This document shows, piece by piece, positions 39,219 to 51,677 of a stretch of DNA of 64,000 bases. The first letter of the stretch is position 1. Each line of letters begins with the position of its first letter. Both the position numbers and the translations under genes were made by a program. Source of the DNA: Macrobrachium rosenbergii (Eukaryota > Arthropoda > Malacostraca > Decapoda > Palaemonidae); contig NC_089789.1 in assembly GCF_040412425.1 (NCBI RefSeq), forward strand, positions 30,586,106 to 30,650,105, in the 5' to 3' direction. The notes below the pieces were generated by a model. That model was not told the DNA's origin. It was given only the letters and a program-made list of their open reading frames with translations, and did no database searches.

Positions 39219-39510
39219 GGTATTGCTTTTCTTTTCTTGAGTTTCCTGAATCAAAAGCTGTCGCCCTTAGAAAAAATACTGAACATTCGTCCTGTTATAG
39301 CATCGTAAAACTAAGTGCAGTTCGGATGCAGTAATTCGTTGAAAGGGAGAGCTGCGAGGGAGAGAGCAGTCTTAAACCTCTCCTGTTTTCCTCTCTCATT
39401 CTCTTTCTTGCTAAGTTGAAGATTAATAAAGGTTAAGTTCATATCTCATGAAAACACTCAAGGATTAGGACATGGAAGAAATAGAACTAAGAGAAAGGGA
39501 ACAGGTATCC

Positions 39511-39512
<2 letters not shown>

Positions 39513-39587
<75 letters not shown>

Positions 39588-39706
39588 GCCTGCACACACA
39601 GACTTGCCTATATATAGGCACTCCTGTAGTGTGTAATTTCAAAGAAAACAAGACGGAAGTCACGTGACATTCATTCTTTCACCACCAAAGAAGCTTCCAC
39701 AGAATC

Positions 39707-39762
<56 letters not shown>

Positions 39763-39868
39763 CTGCACACAAAGACTTGTCTTTATATGGACACACCTAC
39801 AGTGTATAGTTTCAAAGAAAACAAGACGGAAGTCACGTGACATTCATTCTTTCACCGGCAAAGAAGTC
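39513..39868. repeat. Tandem duplication of about 190 bases, each led by (GA)n
   Basis: Two copies (39513-39700 and 39708-39868) each start with (GA)n (about 36 and 26 units). They share CCTGCACACA-AGACTTG, TTTCAAAGAAAACAAGACGG and AAGTCACGTGACATTCATTC. CACGTGAC contains an E-box. Confidence 0.92.
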
Positions 39869-39904
39869 CTGGTCACAGTTTTATTAACCTTTATTAACAA
39901 GTTG

Positions 39905-39907
<3 letters not shown>

Positions 39908-39947
<40 letters not shown>
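39908..39947. repeat. (CT)n microsatellite inside a LINE fragment
   Basis: About 20 CT units interrupting or terminating the LINE frame described at 39948. Confidence 0.95.
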
Positions 39948-39949
<2 letters not shown>

Positions 39950-40250
39950 CTACTAGCACTCACATCGTACTCTCTTAAAACCAGCTTACCCTTTCCCGGT
40001 CTCACGACGTGACCAAACCACCTCAACACATTGTAATCCAAGCCTCAGATCCTCTCTGTTCTGGAAGTGGTGAGCAGAGAGCTTAATTCAAGAGTTTCCT
40101 CATTCACTTATTCTTTCACTGTCATCACACACAACTCCATAAGCAAGGGGAAGCGTAACGATCCTCTGAAACTTTGCGCCATTTATAGTTCCATTCCTTT
40201 TAATACCTCACACTTTGTTGTCCTGTATATTCTAAAATGATTATACTCAT
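39948..40250 (-). mobile_element. Non-LTR retrotransposon fragment, C-terminal end (family B)
   Basis: On the - strand one frame reads VLRWFGHVVRPGKGKLV, the WFGHVxR motif found near the C-terminus of a LINE class common in arthropods. Another frame upstream gives YGVVCDDSERI, which is like the YGSETW and ER segments of the same proteins. Frameshifts separate them. The end is replaced by (CT)n. Probably the same broad group as the RT relic at 59131. Confidence 0.65.
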
Positions 40251-41330
<1,080 letters not shown>

Positions 41331-41853
41331 TAATTATATATATACATAATATATCATATACATATATATAGGTGTGTGTGTATGTGTAACTTAATTAATT
41401 TATTTATTTTATCTGCAAATCTTTCCTAATAGGAGCAGGTGCAGAGAGGAAAACAAGACAATGGTTACTGCGCCTGTGCGTCTTTACTTCCAGAACATTA
41501 GCTGCTTCTTGTACCTACAGAGAAGGCTCATAAACCATTGTCCAAAACACACACACACAGTGCACCACCCCCCTCTGTCTTTTTGGCACTTTTTTGCTTA
41601 CAGGATGGTGCATTCTTCCTATCCATTCTTTCCAAGGTACCCATATAAAAGTTTGTAAGAAATGAACCCCAGAGGAGATCAGTTCTATATTTCTGTGGGT
41701 GATGAATGGGACCTTCTTCCATGAAATCAACAAGAGGGCTCTAAGAGCGTATTCCGCTCTAGTAAACTTACTTATAATTAAGGAAAATTAAGTTCATGTT
41801 ATTTTACGATCTGAAATGCCGTTCTCTCCTCAAATAATACTCGGATAGACTGG

Positions 41854-41854
<1 letters not shown>
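41331..41854. other. No gene seen
   Basis: TA/GT-rich to 41390, then apparently unique sequence with overlapping unrecognised frames at 41461-41733. Confidence 0.5.

Positions 41855-41932
<78 letters not shown>
41855..41932. repeat. (CT)n microsatellite
   Basis: About 38 CT units. Confidence 0.97.
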
Positions 41933-41934
<2 letters not shown>

Positions 41935-42677
41935 GGAAGGTACTCTAGTGTTCCATTAACATGCTACATTGATTAACATTTTTCCTCAAAAAATCTTCCT
42001 CACCCTGTAATCGTCTATACACAGACTTGATTGGTCCATTTATTGAGTCACCTTTGCTTTTGTGAAGTTATCTTCATTTCTGTTATTTCTTTTAAATGTG
42101 TCTTTTATATTTTAAAAGAATAAAATATCTCCGTGGTTGTTGCTCGCTGACTTATGTGGAAATATTATTGGAACTGATGGTATTTTCACGCATGAATGAC
42201 TTTGATTAACAGCTTCTGTTTACTGTGACGTAATGGCATTGCAGCTTTGCTAAATATGACGTCAGTTGTTATCATATGGTATCTGCCATTATGGGGAAAC
42301 ATGTTTCACATGAAGATTGATAGAGATTACTCATAGACCACAATTTTATTTGTGGACAAATATCATCTTTCTTTGTTTATTGAATATTTATGAAAGTGTG
42401 CAATAATGTAAATTTAAACAAGGGATATTTCTATTTTCTTAGTTTTTTTATTTATTACTGTCATTTATCAGTGAGGATTATATACACACACATATATACA
42501 TACATACATACATACATATATACATTTATATATCAGATGCTTTGCCAGTGAATCACGTTCCTGGAATTCACATCAATTAAGTTAGTTCTTTGTATTGTAC
42601 TTGTTAAATATGCCTAACTTCAAATTGTTAATCCGTATTTTTCTCTCATTTCCTCACTCGAGTAATCAAGAGCAAAA

Positions 42678-42678
<1 letters not shown>
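41933..42678. other. No gene seen
   Basis: AT-rich, with short (CATA)n at 42485-42520. Confidence 0.5.

Positions 42679-42749
<71 letters not shown>
42679..42749. repeat. (CT)n microsatellite
   Basis: About 35 CT units. Confidence 0.97.
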
Positions 42750-42752
<3 letters not shown>

Positions 42753-42821
42753 GCAAAGAAATAAATGAACTTTCTATTCGGCCAGTCATTTCGTTAATGG
42801 ATTGAAACTGGGATGGCCATT

Positions 42822-43003
42822 GCATCTCTCTTCATTTTGTATTTCCCATTACCTACAGTTACTTCTTTCGAATGCACACCATGTTCTTTGGAAGCTTGAA
42901 TTTCAAGTCATTGGCCCCTGTGGTGGGCTTGTTCCATATGGATTGGTTTCATCATCTGGATGATAATAATAATAATAATAATAATATAATAATAATAATA
43001 ATC
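42822..43003 (+). mobile_element. CR1/L2-like LINE, 3' tip (family A, copy 5)
   Basis: The 3' UTR runs from CATCTCTCTTC to TCATCATCTGG and has a (AAT)n tail with one TATAAT break (42962-43003). Confidence 0.8.
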
Positions 43004-43437
43004 CATGTCGTCAAAGCACTGACTTCTAATTCGAGTCTCAGTATTTTCTTTTTATTTGACGAGAATTTTTTTTTCTTCCCCAGCTTGCTTGCAATTTAAT
43101 AGTGCAAATGAAAGGGAATAATATTGAAACATTTTCCCAAAGAATTCTTGCATGAAACGTCTTTCATCCAAGAGTGAACGAAATCACAAAGTAGTAACAA
43201 AAGTTTAACTAGTAATTACCTAGTGAACTACTTTGCTCGTGCCTGGATAATGGTATCCATTTTGTTTCCTATAAAGGGTTGCTTCAATATCGATAAAGCA
43301 AGAATATGAGTGGTTATTCATAAAGGACTTTGTTTAATGGCCCTGATGTTTGTTGTTATGTTTAACAGAATATTAATATTTTCTGGACATTCTTACAGGA
43401 AATGTTTATAGCTTGTTTGATACCTGTAGAACCCCTA
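43004..43437. other. No gene seen
   Basis: AT-rich and apparently unique. Confidence 0.5.
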
Positions 43438-43650
43438 GTATTCCTTTTAATGTACCCTCGTTTATATTCTCTTGCTTCCGTCTTAATTTCCACCCCTCTT
43501 CTAACAGTCGATTCATGGTGCAACTGCGAGGTTATCCTCCTGTTACACCTTTCAAACCTTTTTACTATCAATTTTCCTTTCAGCGCTGAATGACCTCATA
43601 AGTCCTAGCGCTTGGCCTCTGGCCTAAATTCTATATTCTATCTATCTTCT
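43438..43650 (-). mobile_element. SINE family S1, copy 4 (truncated)
   Basis: On the - strand the head AGAATTTAGGCCAGAGGCCA and the first two thirds of the body are present. It stops near 43438, so the C-rich end is missing. Confidence 0.75.
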
Positions 43651-43740
43651 ATCGATACCTATAGAAAAACTGTCTCAGGAGTCTTTGATATCCGTAGAAC
43701 ATTCTACAGAACGTACTTTGAGCCATACTTAGGCATATTA

Positions 43741-43915
43741 GGGTGCGTCCACACTGCAGTTAAATCTATATGCCATTTACATATCACAAACGGGTTGGAA
43801 ACAAGTCAGCGACCGTCAGTAGAGAAAGAATCTTTGGCCGATACTGGATAATCGCGCTGGTTAGGACTACTAATAATAAGTCGCTGACTTGTATTTAACC
43901 TGTTTGTGATGCGTG
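43741..43915. mobile_element. Possible MITE or partial element with 30-bp inverted arms
   Basis: ATCACAAACGGGTTGGAAAC plus AAGTCAGCGA (43783-43812) pairs with TCGCTGACTTGTATTTAACC plus TGTTTGTGAT (43881-43910) around a 68-base loop. The left side begins GGGTGCGTCCACACTGCAGT, which looks like a DNA-transposon terminus, but no matching right end is visible. Confidence 0.45.
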
Positions 43916-44034
43916 CGCGATAAGTTAATGAATTGTGTTGATGACATGTGTGAAAGCACCTTTGCCCTTTCCGCCGCTATTACAGTGTAGAAAATCAAAA
44001 GGCTTCCATTAAATAGCTCCTCATTAAATAACTT

Positions 44035-44390
44035 CTCAAATTCCAGAGGTCCTTTGTTCCTCACACCGTTGGACTGTGGAACAGCCTCCCAGAGGATGTC
44101 GTGCAGTTGGAACTTTAGAAGTTCAAGCTCAGATGCAATCCATCACTACCTTCATACAGTTCAACTTGCATTTTAATATTTTACTTACATTTTTATTTAT
44201 TTATTGATTTGTTAATTTATCTCTTTTTCTAATGACTGATCTCCTCCTTCTTTATTTCCCTTTACCTCTTGTTTTTCTTCGAATGAACGCGCCATTCTTT
44301 AGAAGCTTGAATTGAAGTGTGATGGCCTTTCAGGCTTATTCCATATGGCGAATAGTTCATCTTCTGAATATATGATTAATAATATTCCTC
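44035..44390 (+). mobile_element. CR1/L2-like LINE, 3' end with RT C-terminus (family A, copy 6)
   Basis: From 44041 one frame reads FQRSFVPHTVGLWNSLPEDV, then VQLEL, a TAG, then KFKLRCNPSLP. It matches copy 3 closely except for the in-frame stop. The 3' UTR ends at GTTCATCTTCTGAATATATG with almost no TAA tail. Confidence 0.8.
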
Positions 44391-44995
44391 GTCCTGAAAT
44401 AACGTTCAGCTGCACCAAGCACCAGGGCAGAAAATTATTAAGAGAGAAATCGGTTTGGGAACAACCTTTGTAACCCCCACGACGTCGCTTCCTCAATAAA
44501 AGGGGCGATAAAGTTACTCACAACATTTAGCTCTTTCGACTACTTGTGTATATATTGCTTGAGACTCGCCGATCAAACGAATTCATCGTATATATTTTAC
44601 AGACCTCTCGTTTATTCGTTATGGATGACGCTGCGCGTGAATTAACAAATGTCGTGAAGTTTCGGCTCAAGGTTGAACAAAGAAACATCGTGAACATCAT
44701 GTTTAGTTTGCGCTCTGCGAAATGTTTCGCATGTTAGTCACCTGCTTTTGCAGACAGATAAACAGACAGACAGCCACGCTCCCACAGACATATATATGTG
44801 TGTGTGTGTGTACACATATACTTGTATACACATGCATATAAAGATAGATAGATACTGTAGATAGATGTGTAAAGAAAAAGCTGCTGACTCGAGAACTTAT
44901 GTACATTAGACAGTTATGTATTAGTGGCTTGCAGTATTAGGAGGCCTTCTTGTGGCTATTAGAATTACATATGTGTCTGTAAAAGTGACCAGTAG

Positions 44996-45000
<5 letters not shown>
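44391..45000. other. No gene seen
   Basis: Apparently unique except a GT/TA/GATA patch at 44788-44866. Confidence 0.5.

Positions 45001-45089
<89 letters not shown>
45001..45089. repeat. (TA)n microsatellite
   Basis: About 44 uninterrupted TA units. Confidence 0.97.
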
Positions 45090-45091
<2 letters not shown>

Positions 45092-45325
45092 TGATTATTA
45101 CATATGAAACTTTTATCTAACTCACATTCTGTGCTAAAACTTGTAAAACGCAAAATGTTAGAATGGAAGTCCTCTTGCAGCGTATCCCGGAAACCTTTTA
45201 AGTATTGGCCTGGTAACAGTTGGGACTTTATGAATTTATCTCCCCTCTGCAAGGCAAAATGTACTCATTCTGGGGTGAACAGAATATTTATCAGTTGCTT
45301 CTCTTTGCTGCTGCTCGTTATCGGT

Positions 45326-45326
45326 G

Positions 45327-45366
<40 letters not shown>

Positions 45367-45369
45367 CTT

Positions 45370-45427
<58 letters not shown>
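45326..45427. repeat. Compound (CT)n(TA)n microsatellite
   Basis: About 19 CT units, CTTGTT, then about 27 TA units. Confidence 0.96.
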
Positions 45428-45430
<3 letters not shown>

Positions 45431-45444
45431 ATGTAGTAGGAATT

Positions 45445-45640
45445 TGCATAAATGGACTCACATAAAATTACATTGCAATATAAATACATATATATGTATA
45501 TGTGTATATATTGTGTATACATACATATGTATATATACAGTATATATATATATACAATATATATATATACATATATATATATGTATTATATATGTATATT
45601 TATATATTGCAATGTGTTTTTATGTGAGTCCATTCATGCA
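45445..45640. repeat. 196-bp palindrome with TA-rich core
   Basis: GCATAAATGGACTCACATAA and CATTGCAATATAAATA at 45445-45489 are matched in reverse complement at 45590-45640. The core is imperfect (TA)n that is itself self-complementary. Confidence 0.88.
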
Positions 45641-45935
45641 TCCCTAATTCACCCATTGTCAGATTTCTTTCAAACGAAGATCATACGCCCATGATATATC
45701 ATTTTCTCAAAGTAATATCCCATTCTTAAGCTGCATTCTGTCATTTAACTGTGATTCAGTATTTCAAACTATGAGTTTGTTAGCAAAGGGAGCGTTTATT
45801 TTCAGACTGCTATCCTGTTATTACCTGTAACCATATTAAAAGAATTAGATCCCAATTCCAGCCTGAAATCCAGAATTCAAAAAGGAAACGCATTTCCAAG
45901 CTGCAGAGGTATGATCAGAATATGTTTTTCTCCAA

Positions 45936-46242
45936 CAAAACCAATATATTCCAAATGGATGCTGTTATGTACATTTGACCCCACTCTCAAATTGAGATCT
46001 TATGCAACGAGCTCATCGCCGAAATGTAAAAGAACTCATTATCAAAACCTAAAATCCTATTGGGACTTTTTTTTTCTTAACCATCAAAATCAATATATTT
46101 GTACTGGATGCTATTCTTTACATGAGATCCTAGCCTCAAATTGAGATCTTATGTAAAGGTCTCATCGCCAAAATGTTAAAGGACTCATTATCAAACCTAA
46201 AATCCTATTGGCAAAATTAAGATTTTTTTTTCTTCTTAACAG
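45936..46242 (+). repeat. Tandemly duplicated intron 3' end next to TBC1D30 exon 1
   Basis: A unit of about 150 bases (45936-46083 and 46084-46238) occurs twice. Both copies share AAATTGAGATCTTATG, CTCATTATCAAA and CCTAAAATCCTATTGG, and each ends in a T-run plus CTTAAC. Only the second copy ends in ACAG at the exon; the first has ACCATC. A shorter remnant lies at 45914-45935. The splice-site polypyrimidine tract is therefore part of a tandem repeat. Confidence 0.75.
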
Positions 46243-46370
46243 GTCAGGACACCAGGATGCGGTTTTCCGTGGCGCCCTTGCCAGGGGACTCCACCTTCGT
46301 CCAATGGCACGACGCCATGATGATGTGTGCCAGACTTCCCGGGGGGATCCCGCAGGAATTCAGACGCAGG
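46243..46370 (+). CDS. TBC1D30: TBC1D30 orthologue, internal exon encoding the start of the TBC (Rab-GAP) domain
   Basis: TBC1D30 is a Rab GTPase-activating protein; in vertebrates it acts on Rab8 and is linked to ciliary membrane traffic. The exon reads (x)-QDTRMRFSVAPLPGD, then QWHDAMMMCARLPGG, then IPQEFRRR. This follows the vertebrate segment just before and into the TBC domain (residues like QWYDALKAVARL and GIPKEWRRK). It starts after a polypyrimidine tract and AG at 46241-46242, leaving two bases of a split codon, so the preceding intron is phase 1. A second AG at 46246-46247 is five bases on and would change the frame. It ends at a consensus donor (GTAAGT, 46371) in phase 0 and joins in frame to the exon at 55963. 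No upstream exon was found in the 46 kb before it, although vertebrate TBC1D30 has a long N-terminal region with a predicted coiled coil. Identification rests on remembered family sequence. Confidence 0.93.
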
Positions 46371-46429
46371 GTAAGTCCTCCGAAATCCTTCCCCTGGGTT
46401 TTACGGTTATCAGAATATTAAGTCTCTTG

Positions 46430-46985
46430 TTAAGTGCGATTTTTTCATGCCCTACCATTAGATGACTCTTTTCACGAAGGAATTTGTTCATGCCTTGCGT
46501 GAAAGGAGTTCTTTTTACATTATGATTTTTTGTAATAGGATTTTCTTGTTCGATGGCAAATTGTTATTCTCTTGATAGTAGACACCTATTCTTTTGAAGT
46601 GGATTGTTTGCACTTTGCCATTAAGTACTTGTTTTACAATTTTTTGTTTCACACTTTATATCAGGTGGCTCTGTTGATAAAGGGCGTGTTTTCTTACCTT
46701 ACTATTTGATATCTGTCCTTGTAGGATTTTTTTCAGATCCTGTCATTACACAGTTATTCCTGTAAGTGGGATTACATGTTACCGGGACATTAGTTGGTAC
46801 TTTTTCAAAGGGTTTTCAAATGGTTAATTGGCGTCGTACAGCTATTTTTATAGAAGCTTTTTCTCGCCAGTAGATTGTTCTTGAATAAAAAGGCATTAGT
46901 TGGCATCATATAGCTCTTACCCTGTACTTTTCCTCAGATACCTCTTCTTTGAATCCAGTTGTTCTGCTCCTGCCATTTATAAAGA
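46430..46985. repeat. Faint degenerate repeats in the intron
   Basis: Loose recurrences of CC-TTA-ATGACTC, GATA-CTCTTC and GGAATTTG-TTCAT at roughly 45-60 base intervals appear here and again at 47540-47780. They suggest an old minisatellite. Confidence 0.35.
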
Positions 46986-46991
46986 AGACCA

Positions 46992-47414
46992 TTTTAGTTT
47001 TCTGTAAAAGAAAACTATTGTGCCGTCTTTGTCTGCCAGTCCGCACTTTATTCTGTCGGCGCTTTTTTCTTTCCGCACTTTTTCTGTCCGTCCTCAGATC
47101 CTAAAAACTAGTGAGCCTAGAGGGCTGCAAATTGGTATGTTGTTCATCCACCCTCCAATCATCAAACAACAAATTTCAGCCCTCTAGCCCCAATAGTTTC
47201 TAATTTATTTAAGGTTAAAATTAGCCATAATCGTGCTTCTGGCAACGATATAGGATAAGCCACCACCGGGCCGTGGTTAAAGTTTTATAGGCCGCGGCTC
47301 ACATAGCATTATACCGAGACCACCGAAAGACAGATCTGTTTTCGGTGGCCTTGATTATACGACGTACAGAAAATCGATTGCGCCGAAGAAACTTCGGCGC
47401 AATCTTTACTTGTT
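46992..47414 (+). mobile_element. Hairpin-rich element H1, copy 5 (in TBC1D30 intron)
   Basis: The left end is TTTTAGTTTTCTGTAAAAGA and the central inverted repeat is present. The 3' stem is perfect: ATTGCGCCGAAG and CTTCGGCGCAAT around AAA at 47378-47403. Longest copy, with an extra CGCACTT spacer repeat near the left end. Confidence 0.88.
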
Positions 47415-48660
47415 TATGATGGTATTAGACCGGGTTTTTTTATTGGAGTATTGCTTTATGCTTGAGTTTGATAACTTTTTAATGAGCAAGTTTCATTATT
47501 GGCCATGAGAGGGCTATTTTTTCGAAGACTCTCTTTCCCGTTTTGCCATCAGATATCTCTTCCTAAAAAGGAATTTGCTTTCATTTTATCACCGAAAAAC
47601 TTTTTTAGGTGGAGTTGTTTTCATTTTACCCAGCGCGTCATTAGTTATATAGCTAATTCCTGAAGGAATTTAATCTTATATTGCCATCTGATGTCATTTC
47701 ATATCGTACCATATCGTGCTTTTCAGAAAGAATATTTTAGTACTTATTTTACTATTAGGCAGTTCGCTTTTTAAAGTTTTTTTCCCTCAGATTGACCAGA
47801 TATTTAACTTTTTAAAAGTGATTTGTGATATTAGAGGGATTTTAAAGTGATTTTTATAATCAAGCTTTCTTATAGTTCTTTGTCTCCAAATACGATTTCA
47901 CCTAGTTATTTATATATTTCAGTGTCTTTTAAGGAGATAGACTGCCTCATGTCACACAGCATTTAAGAATACTTTTTACCAGATATACTTTTGTTAAATG
48001 TCTCCTTTCTAAATGATTTCTTCATCTCATAACCTTAAGACTATCCAATTTAGAAGAATTTATTCTTGGCATACAGGGGGATTTGTGTTTGTCATTTGGT
48101 TGCTTGTTAAATGTTTTTCTCCTTGCGATACCCTTAAATGCCTCTTCTTAACATGTTATGTCAACTTATAGCCTACAGTATCCCTCTGCAAGATATTTTC
48201 ATGCAGCCTTTTGTACCTCTTCTCCAGAGCGACTGGTTCTCTCTCATCTAGTCAATGAGAAGCTCTTCTCTAAAGAATTTCCTCCCAAAGTATGATATTT
48301 ATTAAAATAGATGCTCAGTGAGTAATCACCCAGAGTATTATTTAGGGTGATGATTTTTGATGGAAGGAAAGAATCAGTGATTAACCTGGCAGAGTGTCCG
48401 GATGATGATATTGATTAGTGTCTGGATAAAGAGACTGATTAAGAGAGATGATCACTGGTTAATAACTCAGAATTTACTCTGGAAAACGTCAGTGAATCGT
48501 TCATTTTGCAGGTTATTACTGCCATCAGCAGTATTGGTGACTTCTAAGGCCAGCATGTAAGCGTAAGGAAGACTTATGTCTCACTGAAACTTTCTGTGAC
48601 ACTTTCAGCAGACCATACGAGTCTGGTATTAGCGTCAGTGGGTCACATTGAGAGCTGAAG
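47415..48660. other. Intronic sequence, no gene seen
   Basis: T-rich intron sequence with weak repeats at first and apparently unique later. Confidence 0.5.
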
Positions 48661-48798
48661 TGTCGACAGAGTAAGTAGAACGCACTGACAGCCACTCAGT
48701 TTACTATGAAGAAGCTCTCGAGTTGAAGTGATATTTTTAAATGAACGTCCCTTAAATTAAGTTTTTACACTGTTACTGTTCTTTCATTCACAGAGATG

Positions 48799-48834
<36 letters not shown>

Positions 48835-49918
48835 TTAATAATAATAATAATAAAATAATAATAACTATTATTATTATTGTTATATTATTATTATTATTGA
48901 ATAAAATGGCTGCATTTTGCTAATTGATTTTATACTTAGTTTTCTCAATTCTTCTAATAATTTGCTTTTCCTGCACATCAATATTAGTCAATAATTGTCC
49001 AGTGTTCATATTTTGTTGGATGAAACAGCGTATTTCTTACAGAAGAAATTCTTTACTTTAAAGCATTACAGCAGGTTACTGAAACCTGGTATGCAAGTCC
49101 GTAGATTTTTTTCTTTCTTTTTCACACGTGTCGTATTTTCAGTACTTTTCTGTTGATATCAACCAGCTCGATGATCATGTGGACGACCGGGATGATCGGA
49201 GACGACAGGACGCTCGTGGTGGTATATATAGAGGTCTCTGACAGGTCGATTTTTACTGGCTGCCTGAGGCGATTCTCCTCGGGCGATTTATCTGCTTTGT
49301 GTGGTTGTATGAGCTTTGCGTGCGTGCGCTGGAGTGCCCAGATGAGCCAACCAATCAGGAGCGTCCATCTGCGGGCAGCAACCCTACGAATAATAAACTC
49401 ATTAACGTGCACTCCAGCGCACGCACGCAGGAGCGCATACAACCATTATCGCGCGAGAGGAAACTTCGGCAGAGGAGAATCGCCTCAGGCAGCCAGTAAA
49501 AAATCGACCTGATCAGAGACCCCCTATACATACCACCACGAGCGCCCTGTGTCTCCAGACTCAGATTCTGACTCATCCCAACGTCCCGAAGATGACCATC
49601 GAGCTGGTCGAAACTTGTCGACAGAGAAAGTACTGAAAATACCAGACAGACGTCAAAAATAAAAAGGAAGAAATGCCATCAGGAAAATCTACGGATTTAC
49701 ATCCCATGTTTCATTAACCTGCTGCAATGCTTTAAAATAAAGAATTTCTTCTGTAAGAAATACGCTGTTTCATCCATCAAAATATGAACACTGGATAATT
49801 ATTGACTCATATTGATGTGCAGGAAAAGCGAATTATTAGAAGAATTGAGAAAACTCGGTATAAAATCAGTTTGCAAAATGCAGCCATTTTATTCGATATA
49901 ATATAATAATAACAATAC

Positions 49919-49981
<63 letters not shown>

Positions 49982-50133
49982 GTTATTATTATTATCATCT
50001 TTCTGAATGAAAGAACAGTAGTGAAAAATTTATTTTAAGGAAACGTTCATGTAAAAATATCACTGGCAACTCGAGAGCTAATCATAATAAACTGGTAATT
50101 GTCAGTGCGTTCTACTTACTCACTCTGTCGACA
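48661..50133. mobile_element. 1.47 kb foldback (inverted repeat with arms near 0.7 kb) in TBC1D30 intron
   Basis: The left arm (48661-49337) and right arm (49411-50133) are inverted copies around a loop of about 73 bases. The outer ends are TGTCGACAGAGTAAGTAGAA and TACTTACTCACTCTGTCGACA (split by one indel). Further in, both arms contain GTACTTTCT/AGAAAGTAC, the GAAACAGCGTATTTCTTACA block and a trinucleotide tract at the same place, (TAA)n at 48797-48853 and (TTA)n at 49919-49980. Next to the loop are GCGTGCGTGCGCTGGAGTGC and its exact complement. Frames near the loop are unrecognised. No clear target duplication was found. It may be a foldback-type transposon or a local inverted duplication. 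Confidence 0.9.
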
Positions 50134-50142
50134 TTTCTGTTT

Positions 50143-50260
50143 CATCCATCAAAATATGAGCATTAGACAATTATTGACTAATATTGATGTGCAGGAAAAG
50201 CAAATTATTAGAAGAATTGAGAAAACCCAGTATAAAATCAATTCGCAAAATGCAACCATT
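50143..50260. repeat. Third copy of part of the foldback arm, direct to the right arm
   Basis: TTTCATCCATCAAAATATGA, GATGTGCAGGAAAAGC and AATTATTAGAAGAATTGAGA repeat the block at 49769-49896 at about 90% by eye, only 10 bases beyond the foldback end. Confidence 0.85.
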
Positions 50261-50303
50261 TTATTCTACAAAACTTGCCTTAAAGAGGGTCTTCTTCCTT
50301 CGT

Positions 50304-50304
50304 A

Positions 50305-50353
<49 letters not shown>
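50304..50353. repeat. (TTA)n microsatellite
   Basis: About 16 units, following the third arm copy at a position similar to the TTA tract in the right arm. Confidence 0.95.
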
Positions 50354-50420
50354 AAGATGATGCACCAAAAGTGGAAATTATTATTAATAATAATAGCCAG
50401 TGAGAGAGAGATACTGACTC

Positions 50421-50528
50421 ATAACTTAATGAACACCATAATATTCTTTGGAAGCTTGAATTTAAAGTCAAAGGCCCCAATGGTGTGCTTATTCCATATG
50501 AATTGGGTTCATCTTCTGAATAATACAC
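50421..50528 (+). mobile_element. CR1/L2-like LINE, 3' tip (family A, copy 7)
   Basis: Has AATGAACACCATAATATTCT to GGGTTCATCTTCTGAATAAT. The tail is a single AAT unit followed by ACACAAT. Confidence 0.75.
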
Positions 50529-51068
<540 letters not shown>

Positions 51069-51275
51069 TGTGTCAGAATATGTGGTTGCTAGTACAATTA
51101 GTGTAAAGCTAAAATTCCATACAAAAAGTTTTTGTTTCTTAACAAAAACTTTACCCACCTAAAACAGGCGCGGGAGAACATTTCTGCAAACCTATATCAT
51201 TACGTAGCAAGGTTTAAATACAATCTCCAAACTATATCGTTACTTTTCTAGGGGTCCTTTACCCTCCAGAACTTT

Positions 51276-51677
51276 TAATATATCAAAAGCCGTGGTCTAC
51301 AGCCATTAATATACCAAAGGCCTAGGCCTACAGCGATTAATATACCATAGGCCTAGGCCTACAGCCATTAATGTACCAAAGGCTTAGGCCTACAGCCATT
51401 AATATACCAAAGGCCTAGGCCTACAGCCATTAATGTACCAAAGGCTTAGGCCTACAGCCATTAATATACCAAAGGCCTAGGCCTACAGCCATTAATGTAC
51501 CAAAGGCTTGGGCCTACAGCCATTAATATACCAAAGGCTTAGGCCTACAGCCATTTGTATACGAAAGGCCTAGGCCTACAACCATTAATATACCAAAGGC
51601 CTAGGCCTACAGCCATTAATATACCAAAGGCCTAGGCCCACAGCCATTCATATACCAAAGGCTTAGGCCCACAGCCA
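51276..51677. repeat. 31-bp minisatellite, 13 units
   Basis: The unit is AAAGGCCTAGGCCTACAGCC plus ATTAATATACC. AGGCCTAGGCCT is a perfect 12-base palindrome in many units; alternate units have AGGCTTAGGCCT, giving a partial two-unit (62-bp) order between 51360 and 51530. Confidence 0.96.

Noticed and set aside
46208..46465. 85-residue open frame overlapping TBC1D30 exon 1
   Set aside because: It is in a different frame from the one that matches TBC1D30 and reads through the splice donor.
49153..49576. Protein-coding gene in the foldback centre
   Set aside because: Frames of 66-119 residues occur on both strands but mirror each other because of the inverted repeat, and none has a recognised motif.
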